NCBI GenBank assembly: GCA_942493375.1
Contig: OW818698.1
Span: forward strand, 1,488,001-1,552,000
Direction of reading: 5' to 3'
DNA length: 64,000 bases
Source: G942493375 sp942493375
Lineage (GTDB): Bacteria > Armatimonadota > UBA5829
Shown here: one piece after another, positions 36,487-45,391 of the stretch
How positions within the stretch are numbered: position 1 is the first letter of the stretch
How the letters are laid out: each line of letters opens with the position of its first letter
Program-made: the position numbers and the translations under genes
Notes under the pieces: generated by a model
The model's database searches: none
Seen by the model: only the letters and a program-made list of their open reading frames with translations
Told to the model about the DNA's origin: nothing

Positions 36487-38844
36487 ATGCATGAGTTTTT
36501 TATCTTTGTCCTGCTGATTTCATTGAGTTGTGTGGGGATTACGGCGGACGCTGGTGAACAGTCACCCAACCTGCTCAGGAATCCAAGTTTTACTGAAAGT
36601 CTGACTGGTTGGAACACCAAGTCACCTATATATTCTCTCAGCACTGATGTGGGGTATAGTGATAAGTTCAGCCTGCACTACTCCGGCACCAAAGATACTC
36701 CTTATGCACTCAGCACTCAAAGTGTGCAGGTTAAGCCGGGGAAATCTTATATCTACAGCGTATGGGTGAAGACAGCGGACTTTGCCGGTGAACCTAACAT
36801 GTGCCTGGAATGGTTTGACGGCAGCAGGTTGATAGGTGGTTGTTATTCCAATTCAGGGGTCAAACCAACTACCGAGTGGCAGCAGATAAGGCTTGTATCC
36901 GGACCAGCGCCTAAGGATGCAAAGTTCGTAAATATGACACTCTTTGTCACTCAGGGTGCTGTCGGGGATGCCTGGTTTGATGATGCAGAGCTTGTTAAAA
37001 TCGAACGTCCACCTGTTTCTGTCGAATATACCGAACCAGTTTGGCACGGAACGACAATTTACGATCTGGATGGAGAGCCATGCATCAAACTGAAATGCAC
37101 GCTGGATACTGCTTCCGGGATGAAGCCTGAGGATATTTCAATTAAGGGGTCACTGGTCGAAAGCGACCGGGTACCTTTGAGAGGGACTGCAGTAAATGAT
37201 AAATGGGAAAACCACACAATGCAGTTGTCAGTTCCTACGAAGAGTCTGCCTCTTGGTGCACATACACTTGCTGTTGAAGCAATAGACAAATCGACTGGAC
37301 GTCCGATCTACCGGTATGAGCATGAAGTTACTAAGATCGAAAGAATCGGGATTGATATAATCAAGCCCGGTTCAATGGGTGTAGTGGGGACAAAAACCGG
37401 AGAGAAGCTGGAACTCGTGTGCAGGTTGAGATCGCAGATTCCTAAAGGAGTTTCGGTTGAGTCCAGCGATGTCATACTCTCACTGGTCAATTCGAAAGGT
37501 GAAGAACTCGGGTCTCCCAAAGTCACCCAGCGCATAGAATCCGGGAAGCCCTTAACCATCACATTCCCGATGGGTGATGTGCCGGTCGGCACTTATGATC
37601 TGCAGGCCGTGCTTTACAAGCCCGGAAGCAAGACCAGGCTTGCTGCAACAAAACGGATGGTAACCCGGGTCAATTTAGCAGACAGACCTGCAAATGCTAC
37701 TGATGTGCTACCGAATGGATTCCTGAAGGTCGATGATAAGCTGTTCTTCCCTCAGGGGATATATATGAACAGTAGCACGATCTCGGTATTTCCGGCAGAT
37801 AAGCCCTGGCAGTTCTCCTGGGAGCATAAGAATCCGGCGTATTATATTACAACATTAGACATGCTGGCTAAGAGTCCTATTAATTGTATGATTGATTACT
37901 CGTTCCTAGCAGGTGGGATTGATGAAACGAAAAAGTTCCTGGATGAAGTGCATAAACGCGGATTGAAGATGATCTATGATACCAATATGTGCCCCCATAT
38001 GCCTTGGCTGATGGAGACGTTTATGAAACAGACTCCCTGGACTGATTATGAGTCATTGGCAAGGAATAACGTAAGGTCTTTCAAGAATCATCCGGCAGTC
38101 TTTGCGTATTATCTGAATGACGAAGGTTTTGGAGCAGAGATGTGGCCGCTGTTCGAGCGTTCTTGGCGGATGACTCGAGAAGAAGATCCATGGCACCCTC
38201 TGTTCAGCGTGCAGTTCAACTACCAGGGCAGTCCGGCTTATTCAAGAGGCACGGACATCTACGGGACTGACCCCTACTCTCTTATGGATGATATCCCGGC
38301 TGCAGTTAAGAGCTGGAAGGCTGCAAAGGAAGGTTCCTCACCCGGGCAACCGATATGGGCAGTAGTCCAGACGTTCGGTTTAGGCTATGAGATGAGCAAT
38401 CCATCGAACACCCGTGAACCTACATACGAAGAAATGCGCTGCGGTGCCTATTGTTCACTTATTGAAGGTGCGACTGGGATTATCTACTATTGCCTGCACT
38501 CAATGCAGCGTTCACCGGAGTTCCCCAGGCGCTGGAAGGAGCTCTGCAGCATTGCATCTGAAGTGCAAAAACTGGTCCCGATTCTGGCCCTTCCGAACAC
38601 GGTTAAACCTGCATGGGTGACAGACAACAAGGTAAGTATTGCTACAAAACAGGATAAGGATAAACTGTATGCAATCCTTGCAAATCCGGAGAGAACCAAG
38701 CAGAGCTTTGTTATTTACTGGCCGGTCGAGGTGGGTAATATACGTTGTCATACAACCGGAAAGATTATTCAAGCGGGTCAGACAATAGAAATGAATGCAC
38801 TTGGTGCGTTAGTGATTGAGGCGGATGCGAAGGGGAGGAAGTAA
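36487..38844 (+). CDS. Secreted multidomain clan-A-like glycosidase with N-terminal carbohydrate-binding module
   Basis: About 785 residues. The frame is open from 36304, but that stretch contains the pre-pilin terminator, so I start at the ATG before a signal peptide (MHEFFIFVLLISLSCVGITA). The SD is weak. A jelly-roll module resembling CBM4/9 follows (NLLRNPSFTESLTGWN...DAWFDDAEL), then about 250 residues of Ig-like beta structure, then a TIM-barrel-like domain from about residue 400 (GIYMNSSTISVF, KMIYDTNMCPHMPW, VFAYYLNDEGFGAEMWPLF, GIIYYCL). The Asp-Glu in YLNDE is a candidate catalytic pair. The family is not set by eye; GH2/GH5-like or beta-galactosidase-like enzymes are closest in layout. 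Confidence 0.65.
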   Translation: MHEFFIFVLLISLSCVGITADAGEQSPNLLRNPSFTESLTGWNTKSPIYSLSTDVGYSDKFSLHYSGTKDTPYALSTQSVQVKPGKSYIYSVWVKTADFAGEPNMCLEWFDGSRLIGGCYSNSGVKPTTEWQQIRLVSGPAPKDAKFVNMTLFVTQGAVGDAWFDDAELVKIERPPVSVEYTEPVWHGTTIYDLDGEPCIKLKCTLDTASGMKPEDISIKGSLVESDRVPLRGTAVNDKWENHTMQLSVPTKSLPLGAHTLAVEAIDKSTGRPIYRYEHEVTKIERIGIDIIKPGSMGVVGTKTGEKLELVCRLRSQIPKGVSVESSDVILSLVNSKGEELGSPKVTQRIESGKPLTITFPMGDVPVGTYDLQAVLYKPGSKTRLAATKRMVTRVNLADRPANATDVLPNGFLKVDDKLFFPQGIYMNSSTISVFPADKPWQFSWEHKNPAYYITTLDMLAKSPINCMIDYSFLAGGIDETKKFLDEVHKRGLKMIYDTNMCPHMPWLMETFMKQTPWTDYESLARNNVRSFKNHPAVFAYYLNDEGFGAEMWPLFERSWRMTREEDPWHPLFSVQFNYQGSPAYSRGTDIYGTDPYSLMDDIPAAVKSWKAAKEGSSPGQPIWAVVQTFGLGYEMSNPSNTREPTYEEMRCGAYCSLIEGATGIIYYCLHSMQRSPEFPRRWKELCSIASEVQKLVPILALPNTVKPAWVTDNKVSIATKQDKDKLYAILANPERTKQSFVIYWPVEVGNIRCHTTGKIIQAGQTIEMNALGALVIEADAKGRK

Positions 38845-38914
38845 GTGCCGGTATGCTTGCAATATAACACCAGACTATGAACAAACAATAATATGAAATG
38901 GAGGATGCTTATAA

Positions 38915-39586
38915 ATGCACAATAGCTTGAAACCTATTCACTACGTAGCCAGGAAGAGGATATTATCTGGTCGCAATTCGACTGGGAAGATCAGTATTCA
39001 AATACTCAAACTTAGCATTCTCCTGGTATTCGCAATATTGGTATTCGTAGTCGCCAGTCATACAGGTTTTTTGGGTGTTGTAAATAACCGTAGCTACAGT
39101 GTTCAGGACGGGAGTAATAGGCAGGAAAAACTACCGTGGAGTGGCGAATGGCATTATCCCAATATGCCCAAGGCATTTAATGTTGTAGGGCACACAGTTA
39201 CTGTGCTTGCTGAAGCAAAGAACAGACGGGACATTGTGAACTGGGCGGAGAAAGAGGTTCCGGGTATGATGTTGACATCCATATTAACTCAAGATTCCTC
39301 CACAGAATGGCTTCTCGTCAGGTACATTGGTACATCAGGCCTTAGGAGTTGGACAGTTCACCTGTTTGCCGATTTCCCAATAAATGATAGAGATAAAAGA
39401 CCCTGGAAACTGCTTTATGTGGGAATTGGAGCAGTGGATACCAGTCGTTATGACAGTGACATTGAATGCACATATATTGATACAAAGAACAAAACACTAG
39501 TGTTTGCTAAAAGGTCAGGTGAGATTATTAAGGCAATACCAATTACAAAGGAGCTGGACTTCATCAGGAGCCATAATATATACTGA
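38915..39586 (+). CDS. Membrane-anchored protein of unknown function
   Basis: A 223-residue protein with a cytoplasmic N-terminus of about 35 basic residues, one helix (LSILLVFAILVFVVASHTGF), and an extracytoplasmic domain of about 165 residues. I do not recognise the family. GGAGG lies ten bases before the ATG, which supports the start. It lies 70 bases after the multidomain glycosidase gene and may be co-transcribed. Confidence 0.65.
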   Translation: MHNSLKPIHYVARKRILSGRNSTGKISIQILKLSILLVFAILVFVVASHTGFLGVVNNRSYSVQDGSNRQEKLPWSGEWHYPNMPKAFNVVGHTVTVLAEAKNRRDIVNWAEKEVPGMMLTSILTQDSSTEWLLVRYIGTSGLRSWTVHLFADFPINDRDKRPWKLLYVGIGAVDTSRYDSDIECTYIDTKNKTLVFAKRSGEIIKAIPITKELDFIRSHNIY

Positions 39587-39647
39587 CGCTAACATATGGA
39601 TAATTGCGATTGTTCTTCTATCTTTCAGTCTATGCTATTCCTGCACA

Positions 39648-39668
39648 GGCAGTTTCGTTTCACTCGAC
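39648..39668 (+). repeat. Short dispersed repeat, family D, copy 1
   Basis: The 21-mer starting GGCAGTTTCGTTTCACTCGA recurs exactly at 52606-52626, where it forms the centre of a hairpin. Confidence 0.6.
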
Positions 39669-39708
39669 GACCAATGCATCTTGACTTTGTCTAGAAGGCT
39701 AGCAGAAC

Positions 39709-40668
39709 TCAGGACAATCCGCTTTTCATACGTGCGGTACGTGTATCGACTTCACAGCCTGTTGGGACTGTAAGTGAAGAATACAGTTCAGGACGTCGGG
39801 TTTTGAACCATTCCTGACCGGTGGAACCGGGTACCATCGTCAGATCCAAATCCGCCACAACAATGGCGTCTTCAGCTTTCCAAGTTTCGGTCAGAATGCG
39901 TCCGTATGGATCGATTATCATGGCATTGCCTGTACGCACTTCATCATCATCAATCCCAACTCCATTACTGAACACGTAGAATACACCATTATCATGTGCA
40001 CGTGATGGGAGCCATCTCATAAGCCAACCCCGGCCCTTGTCACCGCGCAATTCTGCCTCAATAGCTTCCGGGTTTGTGAACCTTTCGTCCCATACTCTCC
40101 GCTCGATGAGTCCCATGATATTGGGGTTTTTCAGGTTGCATCCACCTGTCTGGTGTGGAGCTAAAATCACCTGCGCACCCATCAGTGCGGTTATCCTAAC
40201 ATTCTCGAAGATATTATTGTCATAACAAGTAAGCACACCGACCCGGACTCCGTGGGGTGTATCGAAAACGGTGTATTCATCTCCGGAGAAGACACAGTCG
40301 TGTTCGAATGCATGGATCTTTCGATGAACTCGATATGTTCCATTAGGCATGGCTACAATGTAAGAGTTGTGCAATTTGTCGCCATTGCGCTCAATAAGTC
40401 CGGCGCCTATGGTCATATCAAACCGGTTGGAAAGTTCCATCAAACGGTCAAATGACTCGCCTGGAATCTGCTCTGAAAGCGAGAATATCTCATCAACAGA
40501 AAGATTCCGCAAGAACCAGTAACCCACGATGCAGCATTCCGGAAACACCAGGATCTGCACATTCTGCTGAGCAGCCTCTGCAGAAAACTTCTCGATTTTC
40601 AGGAAGTTCTCTGCCTTATCAAACGGTTTATGTTCAAACTGGACAGCGGCTGCCCTGACAGTGGTCAT
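39709..40668 (-). CDS. Carbon-nitrogen hydrolase (nitrilase superfamily) amidase
   Basis: About 319 residues with the Glu-Lys-Cys triad: Glu44 in LVFPECCIVGYW, Lys117 in VHRKIHAF, Cys148 in VLTCYDNNIFEN. These cytoplasmic enzymes hydrolyse C-N bonds; N-carbamoylputrescine amidase and beta-ureidopropionase are the nearest types I would name, but the substrate is unknown. A GTG at 40683 gives a five-residue extension that contains the GGAGG; the ATG at 40668, eight bases after GGAGG, is the start. It is divergent from the glycyl radical enzyme gene, and the shared 236-bp gap holds a palindrome and a repeated CTATTCA motif. Confidence 0.88.
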   Translation of the reverse strand: MTTVRAAAVQFEHKPFDKAENFLKIEKFSAEAAQQNVQILVFPECCIVGYWFLRNLSVDEIFSLSEQIPGESFDRLMELSNRFDMTIGAGLIERNGDKLHNSYIVAMPNGTYRVHRKIHAFEHDCVFSGDEYTVFDTPHGVRVGVLTCYDNNIFENVRITALMGAQVILAPHQTGGCNLKNPNIMGLIERRVWDERFTNPEAIEAELRGDKGRGWLMRWLPSRAHDNGVFYVFSNGVGIDDDEVRTGNAMIIDPYGRILTETWKAEDAIVVADLDLTMVPGSTGQEWFKTRRPELYSSLTVPTGCEVDTRTARMKSGLS

Positions 40669-40706
40669 AGTAGTGTCCTCCACAGGTTTTCATATCATAA
40701 AAGGCT

Positions 40707-40739
40707 ATACAGGTGTAACTATTCAACTTACGCCTGTAT
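40707..40739. promoter_or_regulatory. Operator-like palindrome upstream of the amidase gene
   Basis: ATACAGGTGTAA and TTACGCCTGTAT are inverted 12-mers (one mismatch) around CTATTCAAC. The central CTATTCA recurs at 40819, exactly 100 bp away, and inverted at 40860. Confidence 0.55.
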
Positions 40740-40818
40740 AATTAATGCAACATATAAGGATATCCTCTTTTCTTAAGGTGATTGCCACTCCACAGCATTA
40801 ACTTCATGATTTTAGTGG

Positions 40819-40866
40819 CTATTCAAAATTGAGAAATATGTATGGATTGCATAGAATAGTGAATAG
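40819..40866 (+). promoter_or_regulatory. Promoter and operator-like repeats of the glycyl radical enzyme gene
   Basis: TTGAGA (40829-40834), a 17-bp spacer and TAGAAT (40852-40857) form a good sigma-70-type promoter. It is bracketed by CTATTCA (40819-40825) and its inverse TGAATAG (40860-40866), so a dimeric repressor could cover it. Confidence 0.65.
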
Positions 40867-40904
40867 TCATTTGATGCAAAAACGTTGATCGGAGATCCCC
40901 AGAT

Positions 40905-43205
40905 ATGAACGACAATCTAGCCGCACCTTATTTCCAGCCTCCACACTCCGGAGCTATGTGCAGCACTCCTCGCAGTGCGCGGCTAAGGCAGCGGCGGTTT
41001 GATATGCGCTATCTGGATGTTAAGGAGCCTTTAGAATATACAGCACTTGCAGACGGCGCCAAGGATGCCCTGCTGGAATCCGAAGCTGAGGATAATGCTA
41101 TTGCCCGGGCTCGGGCTATGGCTTTTGTTGTTGAGAACTGTCCGATGACTCTGGAAGAGGACTCTTGCCTGATTGGCGGGGAGAATCCGTTTCTATTTAA
41201 CTCGATGTGGCCGACGTTAAATGCAGACGCTTATCAACGAAGTCTTGATAAAGCATCTCTGGATAGCAATATCAAGCAGATGTTGGAAGAGCAGGTGTTT
41301 ACTGGACCTTGTTTTGAAGGTCACATTACCCCTGGATTGGAATATATACTTGCTCAAGGGACCAATGGCTTACGCTGGCGTCTGCAGGAACATAGAGATA
41401 TATGCGTGGCTACTAAACCGGAAGACATAACCCGCCGCAATTGGTATGATGCTGCGCTGCTTTCTTGTGACAATCTGGAACGTTATGCTGATCGACTTCG
41501 AGAGGAAGCAATAAGACAGGCAAAACTTACTGAGGATGGCGAATGGTCAGCGGAACTGTTGATTGCAGCTGAGGTATTATCGAAAGTGCCTCGCCAACCG
41601 GCTGAAACCTTGCACGAAGCCCTGCAGTCACACTGGCTGGCTTACATACTAAATACAATAGAGATGGGCGGATGCATGCCGGGTGGCGGAATTGGCCTCG
41701 GGCGACCGGACCAGTACCTGTATCCTTATTATATAAGAGACATTGACTCCGGTAGACTGACCCGTGAACAGGCGCTGGAACTCATAGAATGCTGGCTGTT
41801 GAACTTTCAGCACTGCGACTACTACACCCCCCACTCCATATTTACCGTTGGCAGCCAGGCAAGTCTGGGAGGAGTTACACCGGCAGGTACAGATGCAAGC
41901 AATGAACTAACCGAATTGATAATGGAAGCATCCCTGCGTATACAGATGCCGACTCCATATATCTCTATAAGATTGCATAAGAATGCTCCGGAGCGTTATT
42001 GGCAGGCTGCAGCTAATTTTGTGATTGGAGGGCTGGGATTCTCGATTGTCAACGATGAAGTCCTGGTCCCTGCTTTCCTCAGACATGGTCGGTCACTCGG
42101 TGATGCAAGGGACTATATATGCTCGTGCTGTTATGAGTTCACAATCCCCGGAAGGGAGGCATTCAACCCGGGAGGAACGTTCTTGAACCTTGCGGCAATC
42201 CTGGATATCACACTCCACAAGGGATTACTTCCGGCTACCGATGCCAACATCGGTCTGAGTATTCCGTCAGCAGTTGAGTTCAAAGATTTTGCTGACCTTA
42301 TGGATGCATTCGACAGACAACTTGCTTGTGTTATAGATAATGCTGTCAGGTGTGCTAACAATTCTGACAGTCTGCGCATAGCAGGACGCCGGTTCCCTCT
42401 TATGTCGTTGTTTATAGAAGACTGCATTGCCAAAGGGGAGGATATCTGTGCAGGTGGCGCAAGGTATAACCTGACTGGGATGATAGTTGCCGGAGTTCCG
42501 AATGTAATCAACAGCCTGGCAGCTATCAAACACTGTGTCTTTGATACCGGACAATTGACGATGAATGAAGTTCTGACCGCATTGAAAAACAATTTCGGAG
42601 GACATGAGCAGACACGGCAGGAACTATTGAGAGCACCAAAGTGGGGAAATGGCGATGAGTTGACCGGTAGAATAGCTGAGGATATCACCGAACGCATATA
42701 CAGGCATCTCAGTAAATATACAAATGCTAGAGGTGGTCGCTGGCAGGCAGCATTGTACTCGTTCGTAGCAAATATGTTCCTGGGAGATAAAGTTGGAGCG
42801 ACCCCGGATGGTCGGCGCAAAGGTGATATCCTCACCCGCAATCTCAATCCTGCATGGGGAACGGACAAAGAAGGACCGACAGCTGTCCTGCACTCACTTT
42901 CAAATATCGACTTCACAAAGTTCCCCAATGGTGGCACCCTGGACCTGCGGTTTGACCCGGCACCATTTGTAACCCAGCAGGGCAGGCAGGCGTTTGTGGA
43001 CTTCCTCAAAGGCTTTGTGGAACTCAAAGTGATGCAGATGCAGATCAGCATGGTTGATACAGAAATGCTGCTGGAAGCCAGAAAACACCCGGAACAATTT
43101 CCTAACCTGATGGTAAAAGTGGCGGGTTACAGCGCGCGATTTGTGGATCTTACGGAAAACGAGAAGGACGAGATTATTGGTAGAAGCTTGCAGCATGTAG
43201 GGTGA
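40905..43205 (+). CDS. Glycyl radical enzyme (PFL-like, CxE dehydratase/lyase type)
   Basis: A 766-residue oxygen-sensitive radical enzyme. The PFL domain carries SCCYEFTIPG, where Cys409-Tyr-Glu411 matches the CxE of glycerol dehydratase, CutC and related enzymes rather than the CC of pyruvate formate-lyase. The glycyl radical loop is VKVAGYSARF with Gly741, and RFDPAPF lies before it. The substrate cannot be read from the sequence. GGAGA lies nine bases before the ATG. The gene needs a radical SAM activase, and none is present in the window. It has its own promoter divergent from the amidase gene, which may act in the same pathway. Confidence 0.88.
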   Translation: MNDNLAAPYFQPPHSGAMCSTPRSARLRQRRFDMRYLDVKEPLEYTALADGAKDALLESEAEDNAIARARAMAFVVENCPMTLEEDSCLIGGENPFLFNSMWPTLNADAYQRSLDKASLDSNIKQMLEEQVFTGPCFEGHITPGLEYILAQGTNGLRWRLQEHRDICVATKPEDITRRNWYDAALLSCDNLERYADRLREEAIRQAKLTEDGEWSAELLIAAEVLSKVPRQPAETLHEALQSHWLAYILNTIEMGGCMPGGGIGLGRPDQYLYPYYIRDIDSGRLTREQALELIECWLLNFQHCDYYTPHSIFTVGSQASLGGVTPAGTDASNELTELIMEASLRIQMPTPYISIRLHKNAPERYWQAAANFVIGGLGFSIVNDEVLVPAFLRHGRSLGDARDYICSCCYEFTIPGREAFNPGGTFLNLAAILDITLHKGLLPATDANIGLSIPSAVEFKDFADLMDAFDRQLACVIDNAVRCANNSDSLRIAGRRFPLMSLFIEDCIAKGEDICAGGARYNLTGMIVAGVPNVINSLAAIKHCVFDTGQLTMNEVLTALKNNFGGHEQTRQELLRAPKWGNGDELTGRIAEDITERIYRHLSKYTNARGGRWQAALYSFVANMFLGDKVGATPDGRRKGDILTRNLNPAWGTDKEGPTAVLHSLSNIDFTKFPNGGTLDLRFDPAPFVTQQGRQAFVDFLKGFVELKVMQMQISMVDTEMLLEARKHPEQFPNLMVKVAGYSARFVDLTENEKDEIIGRSLQHVG

Positions 43206-43210
43206 TGGTT

Positions 43211-43256
43211 CCAGAGACTCTGTCTCTGGACTCTGCCAGGGAGGTAACCTCCCTGG
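43211..43256 (+). repeat. Tandem double hairpin between the radical enzyme and glycosidase genes
   Basis: Two perfect hairpins six bases apart: CCAGAGAC-TCT-GTCTCTGG (43211-43229) and CCAGGGAGGT-A-ACCTCCCTGG (43236-43256). There is no U-tract. It begins six bases after the stop codon and ends 27 bases before the next start. Confidence 0.75.
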
Positions 43257-43283
43257 ACCCATTAAATGGGGGAGAGCACAGAA

Positions 43284-45356
43284 ATGAAAACTAAGGGGAT
43301 GTTGATTGCGGTTATTCTGCTTGTTTTAGCACTATCGACTCAGGCTTCTTCAGTCACTTTGTGGACTGCAGCAAGTTCACTTATGCCGGCTTGGGGGTTG
43401 TATCCGAATGGTGGAGAATACGGGGGAACTGGTTCTTTAGGTGATTATGCGGCTTGGAATGCTGGAAGCGGTTCGTGGCCTTTGACCTGGGTTGCAGATA
43501 TACCCAGTGAAGGCACATATAATGTGTGGGTCCGCAGATATGCAGGTTACGGGAATGTCAGTGTATCAATAGATGAGAAAGTAGTAACAGGTGGAAAAGG
43601 CAGACCGAATGGCGGGCGATATGTGTGGGACCATTTGGGGACTGCTTCTGTATCTGCCGGTAAACATCACATAGACATAGCAGTTGAGCACTGTATGTTT
43701 GATGCAGTTTTGCTCTCCACTGATAATGACCTTCAACCGGAGACTGCCAAACTTCCTGACCCAGTCCGTGATCCTGTTACACGCGCTTTGCGAACATACA
43801 GGGATGACTCCGGGCTCTTCAAGCTGGCAGGCAGAATAGGATTTGTAACAGCATCGGTCACTCCCTATGAGGAACTACTCTATGATTTTGTTCCTGCAGA
43901 GAAGCAGTTAGTGAGTAAAGTAAAGCTATGGGGTTCTTCCAATCAGTATATTGCGGGTACATTTGCGGTGCGTGCATTGGTTGGAGTCAAGGAATTCAAT
44001 GTCTCGGTAACGGATCTTGTTGGTCCGATCAAAAGTAAACCTATCAAGGACATCGATGTACGCGTTGTGAGTGTCTGGGATAAAAAGAGCAGCCTTTTTG
44101 AACGGTTTTCAGCTCAAAAGATACCAATTCCTGATATGCTTCTCAAAGATGATCGGACAGGAACTCCCCCAAAGGGTAAACAAGGCGGATTCGGGGGAGC
44201 ATCGTGTGTGTCGAGTATCCCGCCACATCAGAGCAGGCAGTTCTGGGTGACTGTCCACGTTCCAGCCGGCTATCCAGCAGGCATTTACGAAGGCAGGATA
44301 CAGCTCGGGATTGCAAAGTCCAGAATCCGTAGTATGACAATACCGATTGAGATTGAGGTTCTGCCGATTGATTTGCGGATGGCAGAGGGTTATAACAGTA
44401 TCTACTATATCGGTCGGCCGGGAGGAACCGTAAGTGCATATCCAGGTAGAAAGATATCTGTAGAACGCTACAAAGCAGAACTGGCTGATCAGGTCAGACA
44501 CGGACTCAATACAACCACCGTATACGGAAGCGCTTTGCTGATGCATTATCTTCGTGAAGCTGGTATGACTAAGCCACCGTGCTTAATGTACTGGCCGGAC
44601 ACTGACAAACCCAAAGAAGTAGCTGCTGCAAAAGCGCTGGGGTTTGAGGATGTGTTGTTCTACGGTGTAGATGAACCTAATGCTCCTCAGGACATCGAAC
44701 GGTGCCGCCTTGAAGCTGTCAGAAGACTTAACGCTGGTCTCCATACATTCACTGCTATAAACAATGAAGTTGCTCAGGAAGCATTGAAGGATGTAATCGA
44801 TCATCCTGTCTATACGATCTATCGGTTTGACGGCAAGGATAACCCCGCGGTTATGTATGCCCGATCGAAAGGATTTCATCCTGTTTCCTATGCATTGCTG
44901 GGGCAGTCTTTTCCACTACACAACCGGGCGATGATGGGGTTATATAACAAAGCTTGTGGGTATGAGGGATCTTCTCCCTGGGCCTATTATGAATCAACAG
45001 AATCTGACGTATACGGCTCAGAATGCTTTGCACACAATGTTACATATCCGGACGAGTTCGGCAATCCAATTCCTACCCTCCGCTGGGAAGCTTATCGAGA
45101 CGGAATCGACGATGTACGCTATCTTGAAGCACTGGACCGATCAATTGCTGAAGCTCATAATCGACTTTCTAAAGGTAATCCACCTGTTGGTCTGGAAGAA
45201 GCCATTAACAAAGCTGAGCTCGTGCGTAAGAACAGGTTTGAGTCTATCAACAATCGATGGTTCCAGTACCTATGCTCGCTGAGCCCTGGCGATCTGGACT
45301 CAATCCGCAGGGAAATAGCAGATGCAGTCATCAATCTTAACGGATGCATGAAATAG
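43284..45356 (+). CDS. Secreted DUF4091/GH123-like glycosidase
   Basis: About 690 residues with a signal peptide (MKTKGMLIAVILLVLALST). An N-terminal jelly-roll of about 130 residues is followed by a beta region and then a catalytic-type domain with DVLFYGVDEPNAP, where the adjacent Asp-Glu resembles GH123 beta-N-acetylgalactosaminidases. The C-terminus has the DUF4091 hallmark LRWEAYRDGIDDVRYL. The ATG at 43284 follows GGGGGAG; an ATG at 43266 overlaps that SD and is not the start. The likely role is release of amino sugars from host or plant glycans. The next gene overlaps its 3' end in an open frame, so the two are tightly packed. Confidence 0.8.
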   Translation: MKTKGMLIAVILLVLALSTQASSVTLWTAASSLMPAWGLYPNGGEYGGTGSLGDYAAWNAGSGSWPLTWVADIPSEGTYNVWVRRYAGYGNVSVSIDEKVVTGGKGRPNGGRYVWDHLGTASVSAGKHHIDIAVEHCMFDAVLLSTDNDLQPETAKLPDPVRDPVTRALRTYRDDSGLFKLAGRIGFVTASVTPYEELLYDFVPAEKQLVSKVKLWGSSNQYIAGTFAVRALVGVKEFNVSVTDLVGPIKSKPIKDIDVRVVSVWDKKSSLFERFSAQKIPIPDMLLKDDRTGTPPKGKQGGFGGASCVSSIPPHQSRQFWVTVHVPAGYPAGIYEGRIQLGIAKSRIRSMTIPIEIEVLPIDLRMAEGYNSIYYIGRPGGTVSAYPGRKISVERYKAELADQVRHGLNTTTVYGSALLMHYLREAGMTKPPCLMYWPDTDKPKEVAAAKALGFEDVLFYGVDEPNAPQDIERCRLEAVRRLNAGLHTFTAINNEVAQEALKDVIDHPVYTIYRFDGKDNPAVMYARSKGFHPVSYALLGQSFPLHNRAMMGLYNKACGYEGSSPWAYYESTESDVYGSECFAHNVTYPDEFGNPIPTLRWEAYRDGIDDVRYLEALDRSIAEAHNRLSKGNPPVGLEEAINKAELVRKNRFESINNRWFQYLCSLSPGDLDSIRREIADAVINLNGCMK

Positions 45357-45391
45357 GACGACTAAGAGAGATTATTGAAGGGAATACAACA

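Noticed and set aside
39504..39773. Plus-strand open frame of 89 codons after the membrane-anchored protein
   Set aside because: It overlaps the upstream gene in another frame and the amidase gene on the other strand, and has no SD.
42131..43051. Minus-strand open frame of 306 codons
   Set aside because: It lies wholly inside the glycyl radical enzyme gene, opposite to its conserved motifs.
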